A DNA stretch of 64,000 nucleotides. Origin: Parahaliea aestuarii. Its GTDB lineage: Bacteria > Pseudomonadota > Gammaproteobacteria > Pseudomonadales > Halieaceae. The notes beneath the pieces are model-generated. The model ran no database searches. It saw only the letters and a program-made list of their open reading frames with translations, and had not been told where the DNA came from. Below, piece by piece: positions 40,071 through 48,859 of the stretch. Both the position numbers and the translations under genes were made by a program. Positions within the stretch are counted from its first letter, which is position 1. Each line of letters starts with the position of its first letter. The stretch spans positions 310,001-374,000 of the forward strand of contig NZ_VRYZ01000001.1 in the NCBI RefSeq assembly GCF_008064635.1, written 5' to 3'.

Positions 40071-41261
40071 ATGAAGCACATTGCAACACTGATTTTTCTG
40101 GTATTGACCACCGCCCTGGCACAGGCTTCCACCATTGTGCCCTCGCCGCCGCAGGTCGCGGCAGAAGCCTATATCCTGATGGACGCCAACAGCGGCGCCG
40201 TGCTGGTGGAGCACAATGCCGAGGTGCCTCTGCCCCCCGCCAGCCTGACCAAGATGATGACCGCCTATGTGCTGGCCGGCGAGATCGAGGCCGGCCGGGT
40301 CAAGAAAGATGACATGGTAGCGGTCAGCGAGAACGCCTGGTCACAGAACCCGCTGTTTGAAGGCTCCTCCCTGATGTGGATCGAGCCCGGCAAGGACGTG
40401 TCGGTGGAGGATCTGGAGCGCGGCATTATTGTCTCTTCCGGCAACGACGCCACCGTGGCGGTCGCCGAGCACGTGGCCGGCAGCGAAACGGCCTTTGCCG
40501 ACATGATGAACAGCCACGCCGAAGCCCTGGGCATGACCGGCTCGCACTTTGTGAATTCCCACGGGCTGCCGGATGCGAATCACGTGGTGACCGCCCACGA
40601 CCTGGCGCGCCTGGCAGTGGCGATGATTCGCAATTACCCGGAACACTACGCCCTCTACAAGGAGCGCGATTTCACCTACAACGGTATCAAGCAGTACAAC
40701 CGCAATACCCTGATGGCGGAAGATCCCAGCGTGGACGGCCTGAAGACCGGTCACACCGAGGAGGCGGGCTATTGCCTGGTGGCCTCCGCCGAGCGTCGCG
40801 GCATGCGCCTGGTGTCGGTGGTGATGGGCACCGCCAGCCCCAACGCGCGCAAGAACGAAACCCGCGGTCTGTTGAACTACGGCTTCCGCTTCTTTGAAAC
40901 CGTCAAACTGTTCAGCGCCGGCGAAGAACTGGAAAAACCGCGCATCTGGAAAGGGGTGGAGGACAATCTCTCAGTTGGCCTGCTGGACGAGGCATTGGCC
41001 ACCCTGCCGCGCGGCAAGCAGGACCAGCTCGCCACCGAGCTGGTGCTCGACGAGCCCCTGGTGGCGCCGGTGGCCCGCGGTGACCAGGTCGGTACTGTGC
41101 GCCTGACCCTGGAGGGAGAGACCGTGTTCGAAGCGCCGGTGGTGGCTTTGCAGGCGGTGGAAGAGGGGGGCTTTTTCTCCCGCCTCTGGGACATGGTGCT
41201 GATGTGGTTCTCCTCCCTGTTCAGTGCCGAACCGGGAGCGCAGGTGCAGGGCGATGAGTGA
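40071..41261 (+). CDS. dacA: D-alanyl-D-alanine carboxypeptidase (PBP5/6 type)
   Basis: 396 residues. Signal peptide (cleavage near AQA-STI), S58-LTK (PASLTKMM), S123-GN and KTG (GLKTGHTEEAGYC) motifs of class C PBPs, then the PBP5 C-terminal domain and an amphipathic membrane anchor (WDMVLMWFSSLFS). Trims pentapeptides and sets cross-linking. A 51-bp gap separates it from rlpA. Confidence 0.96.
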   Translation: MKHIATLIFLVLTTALAQASTIVPSPPQVAAEAYILMDANSGAVLVEHNAEVPLPPASLTKMMTAYVLAGEIEAGRVKKDDMVAVSENAWSQNPLFEGSSLMWIEPGKDVSVEDLERGIIVSSGNDATVAVAEHVAGSETAFADMMNSHAEALGMTGSHFVNSHGLPDANHVVTAHDLARLAVAMIRNYPEHYALYKERDFTYNGIKQYNRNTLMAEDPSVDGLKTGHTEEAGYCLVASAERRGMRLVSVVMGTASPNARKNETRGLLNYGFRFFETVKLFSAGEELEKPRIWKGVEDNLSVGLLDEALATLPRGKQDQLATELVLDEPLVAPVARGDQVGTVRLTLEGETVFEAPVVALQAVEEGGFFSRLWDMVLMWFSSLFSAEPGAQVQGDE

Positions 41262-41526
41262 GCTGCAGGATCCGCCGAAAATCGAGTTTCCCTGCGACTA
41301 CCCGATCAAGGTGCTGGGGCGCGACAAGCCCGAGTTCCGGCCGACGGTGCTGGCGGTCTTTGAGCGCCACGCCCCCGGCTTCGACAGTGAGACCATAGTG
41401 GTGAAGGGGTCCAGCAAGGGCACATTCATGTCTCTCACCATCACCATCACCGCCACCGGGCCGGAACAGCTCAAAGCCTTGCACGAGGAGCTGATGGCCA
41501 GTGGCCTGGTGCAGATGGTGATTTGA
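41254..41526 (+). CDS. ybeD: DUF493 family protein YbeD
   Basis: 90 residues, ACT-like small protein: IEFPCDYPIKVLGRDKPEFRPTVLAVFERHAPGFD, KGSSKGTFMSLTITITATGPEQLKALHEELMASGLVQMVI. Function unproven; conserved between dacA and lipB. It overlaps the dacA end (ATG 41254). lipB follows after 3 nt. Confidence 0.93.
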   Translation: MSELQDPPKIEFPCDYPIKVLGRDKPEFRPTVLAVFERHAPGFDSETIVVKGSSKGTFMSLTITITATGPEQLKALHEELMASGLVQMVI

Positions 41527-41529
41527 GCG

Positions 41530-42180
41530 GTGCCGGAGCTGCTCTGCAAGCGCCTCGGCCAGGTTGACTACCTGCCCACGTTCGAGGCGATGAAAACCCT
41601 CACCGATGAACGCGACGACGACAGCGCCGACGAACTGTGGCTATTGCAGCATCCGCGGGTGTTCACCCAGGGCCGTGCCGGCAAGGCCGAGCATGTGCTG
41701 GCGCCCGGGGATATTCCTGTGGTGCAGGTGGACCGCGGCGGCCAGGTCACCTATCACGGCCCCGGCCAGTGGGTCATCTACCTGATGGTGGATGTCAAGC
41801 GCCGCGGCCTGGGGGTGAGGGCGCTGGTGGACGTCATCGAACAGGCCATCGTCAAGTTGCTGGCGTCCTACGGCATAGAAGCCGCGCCCAGAGCCGAGGC
41901 TCCCGGGGTTTACGTGGGCGCCGACAAGATCGCCTCACTCGGCCTGCGCCTGCGTCGCGGCTGCAGCTATCACGGGCTGTCCCTGAACGTCGATATGGAT
42001 CTGGAACCCTTCAGTCGCATCAACCCCTGCGGTTACGAGGGGCTGCAGGTGACCTCCATGGCGCGCTGCCTGCCGCAGCAAACGCTGGATATGGATCGGG
42101 TTGGCGACAGCCTGCTGGCCGCACTGGCCGCCGAGTTGGAACAGGCCAGCGCAGGCACCCGGGCAGGGGTCTGCAGGTGA
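41530..42180 (+). CDS. lipB: Octanoyltransferase LipB
   Basis: 216 residues. Transfers octanoyl from ACP to lipoyl domains. Visible [21 protein letters not shown], lysine K133 ([21 protein letters not shown]) and cysteine C167 ([14 protein letters not shown]). GTG start. lipA, which often follows lipB, is not here; an unrelated PQQ-type gene comes next, 136 bp downstream. Confidence 0.95.
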   Translation: MPELLCKRLGQVDYLPTFEAMKTLTDERDDDSADELWLLQHPRVFTQGRAGKAEHVLAPGDIPVVQVDRGGQVTYHGPGQWVIYLMVDVKRRGLGVRALVDVIEQAIVKLLASYGIEAAPRAEAPGVYVGADKIASLGLRLRRGCSYHGLSLNVDMDLEPFSRINPCGYEGLQVTSMARCLPQQTLDMDRVGDSLLAALAAELEQASAGTRAGVCR

Positions 42181-42316
42181 TGTAAACGCCTGCATGTCGT
42201 CCGGGAGGGTGCCGGGAGAGTGCTGGGATAACGCTGAGAGAGCCCCGGGGATTGAGGGCCAGTGGACTGCGCCAGTCAGCGGGCTAGACTGTGAGAGTCG
42301 CCACCGGAGACCTGCT

Positions 42317-44629
42317 GTGTGTTCCATTAAACCATTACCGGGCCGCGCGCTCTGCCTGAAGACAGTAAAACCCACAGTGACGGGACGTAGTTCAGGGTTC
42401 TGGCAGGCGCTTCGCCGGCGCACAGCCTGCCTGTTGCTGAGTGCCGCGCTGGCCGCCTGTGGCGGCGGCTCCGGCGGCAGTTCTTCCAGCGCCCCCGAGC
42501 CGCCAGCACCACCCCCGCCCGGCGGCGAGCCCGCCCCCGGTGACCCGCCCTTCGGGCTGACCGAGCGAGCGCCGCTGGCGACCCTGCGCCTGCCCACTGA
42601 ACCGATAGCCGGCGGCAGTGTTGGCCTGGAGCGGCGTTTTCCGGCCCTGGCTTTTCCCTCGGCCCTGTTTGTCGCCGCGCTTCCGGCTGAACCGCGCCTG
42701 GTGGCGGTGCGCCAGTCGGGTACCCTGGAAGTGTTTGCCAGTGACAACGCTGCCGGGCAGGCCAGGACCGTGCTCGATCTCAGTGAACGCGTGCTGTTTG
42801 CCGGTGAGCAGGGTCTGCTGGGCCTGGCCTTCGATCCGGATTTCCTGGCCAATCGCTACATTTACCTGCACTACAGCGCGGACAATCCCCGCCGTTCCGT
42901 GATCTCGCGTTTTCACTGGGATGCCGCCACCGACGCGGTCGATCCCGGCAGCGAGAAAGTCATCCTGGAAGTCCTCCAGCCCTTCGCCAATCACAACGGC
43001 GGCATGCTCGCCTTCGGCCCCGACGATTACCTGTACATCGCCTTGGGGGACGGCGGCAGCGGCGGAGATCCGCTGAACAACGCCCAGGACACCGGCAATC
43101 TGCTGGGCAGTATCCTGCGACTCGATGTCCACCCGGCAGATCCGGCGGCGCCCTATGCCATCCCGCTGGACAATCCCTTTGTCGACAACCCAGCGATCCG
43201 CGACGAGATTTGGGCCTATGGCCTGCGCAACCCGTTCCGTTTTTCCTTCGATCGCGTCACCGGCCTGATGTGGATTGGCGATGTCGGGCAGAACGCACTG
43301 GAGGAAATCGATATCGCCAGCGGCGGTGAAAACTTCGGCTGGCGCGTGTTCGAGGGCAGTATGCACTTCGACGCTTCGCTGAATACCCTCCCGGATGCCG
43401 CCTTCACCGGGCCGGTATTCGAGTACGGTCGCGAGCAGGGCGTGGCGGTGATCGGGGGCTATGTCTACCGTGGCAATGCAATCCCGGCGCTGGCCGGCCG
43501 CTACATCTACTCGGATTTCGGTTCCGGCAATGTGTGGGCCCTGCGCTTCGACGGCCAGCGGGCGGTGGACAACGAACTGATCGCCCGGGCCAATGCGCCC
43601 ACCTCGCTGGGCGAAGACAGTGACGGCGAGCTGCTGGTGGTGGACCGCCAGGGCCAGCTGCACGGTTTTACCCAGAGCGCCGGCGGCAACCCGCCGGATC
43701 GCCTTTCGGAAACCGGGCTGTTCACTGACCTGGCCAGCCTGGCACCGGCTTCGGGGTTGATCGAATACACGGTCAATCATGCCTTCTGGTCCGACAATAC
43801 CCGCAAGCGGCGCTGGCTGGCGCTACCGGACGGCGCGCACATTGCCTTTGACGCAACCGGGGCCTGGGGTTTCCCCGTGGGCAGCGTTACGGTCAAGCAC
43901 TTTGAAATACTGACACGGGAGGGCGATCCGGCCTCCGCCGTGCGCCTGGAGACCCGGGTCATGGTGCGCCTGGAGGCGGGCTGGGAAGCGTTTACCTACC
44001 GCTGGAACACCCAGGGCAGCGACGCCACCCTGCTCTCTGGCCGGCAAACCCGGCGCCTGCAGATCGAGGATGCCAGTGGTGGGGTCGGCGAGCAGGTTTA
44101 CACTTTTCCCTCCCGCACTGATTGTTTCCGCTGTCACACCGCGGCTTCCGGACGTGTGCTCGGTATCCACACGGCGCAGTTGAACCGCGACTTCAACTAC
44201 AGTGGTGTCACCGATAACCAGCTGCGCAGCCTGAACCATATCGGCCTGTTCGACGTCGATATTGGCGCCGCCGCCAGCTATTCCGCCTACCCGGCCCGCG
44301 ACGACAGCGGGGCGGAGCTGAACAAGCTGGCGCGCGCCTATCTCGCCGTGAACTGTGCGGCCTGTCACCGGGAGGGTGGCACTGCGCCGGTGCAGATCGA
44401 CCTGCGCTTTAGCACCCCGCTCGGGGATACCGGATTGATTGACCAGCCGCCCCTTGCCAGTACTCCTGGCATGGAAAATGCGGTACTGGTGGCGCCAGGT
44501 GCCCCCTCCGCAAGCCTGTTGATCGACCGCGTGGCGCGCCGCGATCGCTTCGCCATGCCGCCGCTTGGCAGCCATCTGGTGGATGAGGCGGGTGTGACCC
44601 TGCTGAGCCGGTGGATTGAGTCGCTTTAA
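42317..44629 (+). CDS. Lipoprotein: sorbosone dehydrogenase-like propeller fused to diheme cytochrome c domain
   Basis: 770 residues. Lipobox ALAAC (C48) after a cationic N terminus. Residues about 80-440 form a PQQ-type sugar-dehydrogenase six-blade propeller: FANHNGGMLAFGPDDYLYIALGDGGSGGDPLNNAQ, YGLRNPFRFSFD and GGYVYRGNAIPALAGRYIYSDFG. Residues about 455-770 match SO2930-type diheme proteins, with C603-FRC-H607 and C680-AAC-H684 heme sites. GTG 42317 has GGAGA 6 nt upstream; the frame is open into lipB but that start is unlikely. The substrate is unknown. It would act in the periplasm or at the outer membrane and pass electrons through its hemes. Confidence 0.85.
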   Translation: MCSIKPLPGRALCLKTVKPTVTGRSSGFWQALRRRTACLLLSAALAACGGGSGGSSSSAPEPPAPPPPGGEPAPGDPPFGLTERAPLATLRLPTEPIAGGSVGLERRFPALAFPSALFVAALPAEPRLVAVRQSGTLEVFASDNAAGQARTVLDLSERVLFAGEQGLLGLAFDPDFLANRYIYLHYSADNPRRSVISRFHWDAATDAVDPGSEKVILEVLQPFANHNGGMLAFGPDDYLYIALGDGGSGGDPLNNAQDTGNLLGSILRLDVHPADPAAPYAIPLDNPFVDNPAIRDEIWAYGLRNPFRFSFDRVTGLMWIGDVGQNALEEIDIASGGENFGWRVFEGSMHFDASLNTLPDAAFTGPVFEYGREQGVAVIGGYVYRGNAIPALAGRYIYSDFGSGNVWALRFDGQRAVDNELIARANAPTSLGEDSDGELLVVDRQGQLHGFTQSAGGNPPDRLSETGLFTDLASLAPASGLIEYTVNHAFWSDNTRKRRWLALPDGAHIAFDATGAWGFPVGSVTVKHFEILTREGDPASAVRLETRVMVRLEAGWEAFTYRWNTQGSDATLLSGRQTRRLQIEDASGGVGEQVYTFPSRTDCFRCHTAASGRVLGIHTAQLNRDFNYSGVTDNQLRSLNHIGLFDVDIGAAASYSAYPARDDSGAELNKLARAYLAVNCAACHREGGTAPVQIDLRFSTPLGDTGLIDQPPLASTPGMENAVLVAPGAPSASLLIDRVARRDRFAMPPLGSHLVDEAGVTLLSRWIESL

Positions 44630-44734
44630 TTCCCGGCCGGTTTAATTGTTGGCGCTTAAAACATAGCGCCGCCAATGTACAATTTCCCCTTCGTTCGTGA
44701 CGACTTCCCAGCCAGATACCAATAAGAGGACAGG

Positions 44735-46906
44735 ATGGTTTTGATCTTTCGTGCGGGTGCGCCCGTATTGCTGTTGTTTCTAGTGTTGGCGGGTGGCGCC
44801 GCAGTGGCCGCACCTGTGTCGCTACCGGTCAGCGGTGAGCGCCTGCTGGCGGCCGACCGCGAGCCGCAAAACTGGATGAGCTACGGCCGCGATTACGCGG
44901 AGCAGCGTTTCTCGCCGCTGCAACAGGTAAACCAGTACACCGTGGAAAACCTGGGTCTGGCCTGGTACTTCGAGAGCGACAATCACCTGGGGCTGGAGAC
45001 AACGCCCCTCGTTATCGACGGCGTGATGTACTTTACCGGCGCCTGGAACAAGACCTTTGCCGTCAACGCCGGCAACGGTGAGCTGTTGTGGCGCTTTGAT
45101 CCCGAGGTGCCGCGCAGCAAGAGCATTACCGCCTGCTGCGGGGCGATAAACCGCGGCCTGGCCGCCTGGGGCGAGCGGCTGTTTCTCGGCACCCTGGACG
45201 GTCGCCTGATTGCCATCGATCGCGTCAGCGGTGAAGAAGTCTGGTCCACCCAGACCACTGACCCGGAGCAGGCCTACTCCATCACCGGTGCGCCTCGGGT
45301 GGCCAAGGGGCTGGTGTTCATTGGCAATGGCGGCAGTGAGTTCGGCACCCGCGGCTATGTCAGCGCCTACAGCGCTGAAACCGGCGAATTGCGCTGGCGC
45401 TTCTACACCATACCGGGCAACCCGGAAGAGGGCTTTGAGAACGACGCCATGGAGCGCGCCGCGGCCACCTGGAACGGCGAGTGGTGGCGGTACGGTGGCG
45501 GTGGCACCGTGTGGGATTCCATCGTCTACGACCAGGAACTGGACCAGCTCTACATCGGCGTTGGCAACGGGGCGCCCCACAACCGCCGAATCCGCAGCCC
45601 TGGTGGCGGCGATAACCTCTTTCTCAGTTCCGTGGTGGCGCTGGACCCCGACACTGGTGAGTACCTCTGGCACTACCAGGAAGTGCCCGCCGAAACCTGG
45701 GATTACACCGCCACCCAGCAGATGACACTGGCGGATATCGAATGGCAGGGGCAGCAGCGCAAGGTGATTGTGCATGCGCCCAAGGCGGGCTTCGTCTACC
45801 TGATCGACCGCAACACGGGCAAGTTGCTGTCGGCGGAGCCCTATACCACTGTCACCTGGGCCAGCCACTACGACATGGATACCGGCCGCCCGGTGGAAGT
45901 GGAAGGGCAGGACTACGACGGTGAAATGGCGGTGGTGTTTCCCTCCGCCATGGGCGGGCACAACTGGCAGCCCATGGCCTACAGCCCCGCGACAGGCTAT
46001 CTCTACATTCCAGAACTCGACATGGGTATGCCCTTCGATGAGATCAGCCCGCCCGACTACAAACACCTGAAGCGGCATTTCAACACCGGCTACCACACCG
46101 ACAGTGGCGACACCGGGCAGCGCTTCAGCCAGGCCATGATGGCCCACCTGCCCAAGTCCCACCTGCTGGCCTGGGATGTGGAACAGGCGAAAATCGCCTG
46201 GAAGCTGCCACACCCGCATATCCATAACGGCGGGGTGCTGGCGACGGCGGGCAACCTGGTGTTCCAGGGGACCTCCGATGGCCGCATGCTGGCGGTGCAG
46301 GCCGAGAGCGGTGAAGTGCTGTGGCAGTTCGATACCCAGAACAGTGTGCTGCCGGGCCCGATCAGCTACGAAGTCGATGGCGAGCAGTACATCGCCGTGG
46401 CCGTGGGGCGCGGGGGCGTACTCACCAGCAATACCGGTCGCGCCTACCCCACCGGCAATCCAAACAACCGCATCATGGCCTTCAAGCTGGGCGGTGCGGC
46501 ATCCCTGCCACCGTTTGAGCGACCCGAGCGGCCTTTACCGCCCCCCAGGACTGATGCCAGTGATGAGGAGATTCTTGCCGGTCGCGCCCTGTTCGACCGC
46601 TTCTGTGCGCGCTGCCACGGCGCCAATGCCGTCGGCGACGGCTCGGTGCCGGATATGCGCTACCTGGAGCCGGTGTGGCATGAAAACTTTGAAGCCATTG
46701 TCCTTGAAGGGCTGATGGAGCAGGCCGGCATGCCGCGATTTGACGACGTGCTCGACAGCGGCGATGTGCGCAACATCCACGCCTACGTCATCGAGCGCGC
46801 CCATGAGGATCTCGAGCTGCGTCAGGAAAGTGGCTGGTGGGCGACGCTGAAAGATGCGGCCGCCGATGCCGGCGCGCGCGTAGTGAGCTGGTTCCTGAGG
46901 CCCTGA
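44735..46906 (+). CDS. PQQ-dependent quinohemoprotein alcohol dehydrogenase
   Basis: 723 residues. Signal peptide (cleavage near AVAA-PVS), the eight-blade PQQ propeller (W-docking repeats such as GELLWRFDPE and GELRWRFYTIPG), the adjacent cysteine pair C134-C135 that stacks on PQQ, a catalytic aspartate D323 (WDYTA), and a C-terminal cytochrome c domain with C624-ARC-H628. Position +2 from D323 is T325, not aspartate, so it looks calcium-type rather than lanthanide-type. Type IIB soluble form by length. It lies next to the lipoprotein above and convergent with the RegAB-like genes. Confidence 0.92.
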   Translation: MVLIFRAGAPVLLLFLVLAGGAAVAAPVSLPVSGERLLAADREPQNWMSYGRDYAEQRFSPLQQVNQYTVENLGLAWYFESDNHLGLETTPLVIDGVMYFTGAWNKTFAVNAGNGELLWRFDPEVPRSKSITACCGAINRGLAAWGERLFLGTLDGRLIAIDRVSGEEVWSTQTTDPEQAYSITGAPRVAKGLVFIGNGGSEFGTRGYVSAYSAETGELRWRFYTIPGNPEEGFENDAMERAAATWNGEWWRYGGGGTVWDSIVYDQELDQLYIGVGNGAPHNRRIRSPGGGDNLFLSSVVALDPDTGEYLWHYQEVPAETWDYTATQQMTLADIEWQGQQRKVIVHAPKAGFVYLIDRNTGKLLSAEPYTTVTWASHYDMDTGRPVEVEGQDYDGEMAVVFPSAMGGHNWQPMAYSPATGYLYIPELDMGMPFDEISPPDYKHLKRHFNTGYHTDSGDTGQRFSQAMMAHLPKSHLLAWDVEQAKIAWKLPHPHIHNGGVLATAGNLVFQGTSDGRMLAVQAESGEVLWQFDTQNSVLPGPISYEVDGEQYIAVAVGRGGVLTSNTGRAYPTGNPNNRIMAFKLGGAASLPPFERPERPLPPPRTDASDEEILAGRALFDRFCARCHGANAVGDGSVPDMRYLEPVWHENFEAIVLEGLMEQAGMPRFDDVLDSGDVRNIHAYVIERAHEDLELRQESGWWATLKDAAADAGARVVSWFLRP

Positions 46907-46928
46907 TCGCTCGCTATTAGCGGCGATC
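46905..46928. terminator. Convergent-gene hairpin
   Basis: GATCGC and GCGATC, with inner CGCT/AGCG, pair across the gap between the PQQ dehydrogenase stop and the regA-like stop. There is no clear T-run, so termination is likely but not certain. Confidence 0.5.
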
Positions 46929-46930
46929 GG

Positions 46931-47461
46931 CTAGCGCCTGACCGGCCGTTTCTGCAGTTTGCGCTGCAGGGTGCGGCGGTGCATTCCCAGGGCGCGGGCA
47001 GTGGCGGAGACATTGCCCTCATTCTCGTTCAGTACGCGCTGAATGTGCTCCCACTCCAGCCGGTCCAGCGAGGTCGGCTGCCCGGCTACCGGCTGTTCCG
47101 GTGCAGCCCCGTCGAAGGCGCGCAGCACTTCGTCCACCGTGGCGGGCTTGCACAGGTACTGGGTGGCGCCGGCCTTGATGGCGTCCACCGCGGTGGCGAT
47201 GCTGGAGTAGCCGGTGAGCACCACCAACCTGGCCTGCGGCGCCGCCTGCAACAGCTCCGGCAGGGCCGCCAGACCCGACAGCTCGGGCATGTTGAGATCC
47301 AGCAGGATGTGGGTGGGCGCAAAAGCCGGACAGGCATCCACCGCCGCCCTGCCGCTGTGGCAGGTCCGGGTGACAAAACCGCGCCGGCCGAAACCCCGGG
47401 CCATGACCGCGGTGAATACCTCGTCGTCGTCCACCAGCAGGATGCGTTGCAATGAATTCAT
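46931..47461 (-). CDS. RegA/PrrA-type response regulator
   Basis: 176 residues. Receiver domain with DDD (11-13), phospho-acceptor D55 (LLDLNMPELSG) and KPAT; then a short linker and a Fis-type helix-turn-helix NVSATARALGMHRRTLQRKLQKR at the C terminus, the RegA/PrrA/ActR/RoxR signature. It should bind DNA once phosphorylated by the RegB-like kinase, whose stop it overlaps (ATGA). In other proteobacteria this pair tunes respiration to redox state; targets here are not visible. Confidence 0.9.
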   Translation of the reverse strand: MNSLQRILLVDDDEVFTAVMARGFGRRGFVTRTCHSGRAAVDACPAFAPTHILLDLNMPELSGLAALPELLQAAPQARLVVLTGYSSIATAVDAIKAGATQYLCKPATVDEVLRAFDGAAPEQPVAGQPTSLDRLEWEHIQRVLNENEGNVSATARALGMHRRTLQRKLQKRPVRR

Positions 47462-48744
47462 TGCGGTTCTTCCGGCTGCAGGGGGAGGGTCAGAGTGGCA
47501 AGGGTGCCGCCGCCCGCGGCATCGGCCAGCTGCAGGGTGCCGCCGTGGCGTTCGGCGGTGGCCCGGCTGAGGATCAGGCCGATGCCCAGCCCGCCTTCGT
47601 CGCCGCCCTCGCCGGGCTGGGCCCGCAGCGAGGCGCGCACCGCGGCAGGCGCGCCGGGTCCCCAGTCGCGCACCTCGATACTGGCGGCGTCCGTATTCCA
47701 GTCGATGCGCACCCGCAGTTGCTGCGAACCGGTATCGGCGGCGTTATTGAGCAGGTTTTCCAGCGCCTGGGGCAGAGTCTGGTCGTAGGCGATGCAGGGC
47801 TGTACGCCGTCAGTGACGATCTCGGTGCTGCAGGATACCCGCGGCCGGCGCGCCGCCCAGTGCTGCACCGTGGCATCCACAAATTCACCCACCCTGCGCT
47901 GCTGGCGTTTGCCGGCGGCGCTGGCTTCGGCGGTCTGGCTCAGGTCGGCCAGGATGGCGCGACACTGCAGTAACTGCCGCTGCAGCAGGCGGCAGTCCTC
48001 GCGGGCCGGTTCCGGCAACTGCGGGTCGCTGAGCATTTCGTCGACGACCACCGTCATGGTGGACAGCGGCGTGCCCAGTTCGTGGGCGGTGCCGGCGGCG
48101 AGGCTGGCCACGGCCAGGATCTGGTCGTCGCGCAGGTGGTTTTCCCGCAGGGCCGCCTCGCGCGCTTGCTGGCTGCGCAGCACCGCGGCCATGCGTACCA
48201 CGAAGTAGGTGATCAGGCCGACGCTGAACAGGAAGTTGAACCACATGCCCAGGCGGTGAATGCCGCCGCTGTCGCCATGCACCATGCCGGCGTGGGGCGA
48301 GAACAGGGGGAAGGGCTGGCGGTAGTAGAGCAGCAGGCTGTAAGCAAGCACCGAGGCCCCGGCTATCAGCCAGGTGTAACGCCAGGGCAGCACCGCGGCG
48401 GCGACGACCACTGGCACGATGAAATAGGACACGAAGGGGTTGTCGGCGCCGCCGGAGCAGTACATGAGCACGGTCCAGCCCAGTACATCCACCAGCAACT
48501 GGGCCAGGAATTCGTCCTGTCGCACCGGCCACGGGCGGGTGGTGCGCCACAGGCTGGCCGCGGTAATCAGGGCCAGCAACAGCAGCGCCGTGGCGAGTCC
48601 GAACATGCTCTCGGTGGTGCGACTGGCCAGCAGCACCCAGCCCAGTACCCCGGCCTGGCCCAGCAGGGCGATGGCGCGAATCGCCAACAGGCTGCGCAGG
48701 TTGGTCAGGGAAGGGTGGTAGGTGCTGGTGGCGTCGGAAGTCAC
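47458..48744 (-). CDS. RegB/PrrB-type redox sensor histidine kinase
   Basis: 428 residues from GTG 48744. About six membrane helices contain the quinone-site motif GGADNPF (98-104). The H-box is AAGTAHELGTPLSTM with H221; a cysteine at 261 lies exactly 40 residues later, the spacing of H225 and C265 in Rhodobacter RegB. ATPase motifs: N box LENLLNNA and GLGIGL. The frame is open upstream to 49035, but that would overlap prfC. A TATAAT lies only 7 bp before the GTG, so the mRNA may be nearly leaderless. Translationally coupled to the regulator. Confidence 0.88.
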   Translation of the reverse strand: MTSDATSTYHPSLTNLRSLLAIRAIALLGQAGVLGWVLLASRTTESMFGLATALLLLALITAASLWRTTRPWPVRQDEFLAQLLVDVLGWTVLMYCSGGADNPFVSYFIVPVVVAAAVLPWRYTWLIAGASVLAYSLLLYYRQPFPLFSPHAGMVHGDSGGIHRLGMWFNFLFSVGLITYFVVRMAAVLRSQQAREAALRENHLRDDQILAVASLAAGTAHELGTPLSTMTVVVDEMLSDPQLPEPAREDCRLLQRQLLQCRAILADLSQTAEASAAGKRQQRRVGEFVDATVQHWAARRPRVSCSTEIVTDGVQPCIAYDQTLPQALENLLNNAADTGSQQLRVRIDWNTDAASIEVRDWGPGAPAAVRASLRAQPGEGGDEGGLGIGLILSRATAERHGGTLQLADAAGGGTLATLTLPLQPEEPQ

Positions 48745-48750
48745 CGCGCC

Positions 48751-48756
48751 ATTATA
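48751..48756 (-). promoter_or_regulatory. -10 element of the regB-like gene
   Basis: TATAAT on the minus strand ends 7 bp before the chosen GTG at 48744. No good -35 is seen. If used, transcription would start at or next to the start codon. Confidence 0.4.
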
Positions 48757-48826
48757 AAGGGGCGACAGGCAGCCGTCCTGTGGCAATGCGTCGCAGGCGG
48801 GCTCTGCGCGGGCGCCCGAAAGTGCG

Positions 48827-48832
48827 TATAAT
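48827..48832 (+). promoter_or_regulatory. -10 element of prfC
   Basis: TATAAT lies 28 bp before the prfC ATG. The -35 region is not recognisable. Confidence 0.45.
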
Positions 48833-48859
48833 CCGCGGGTTTTCATCCCGGTCAGACCC

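Noticed and set aside
42101-42316. Extended N terminus of the PQQ lipoprotein starting within lipB
   Set aside because: The stretch overlaps lipB in another frame and would bury the lipoprotein signal; GTG 42317 has a good ribosome site.
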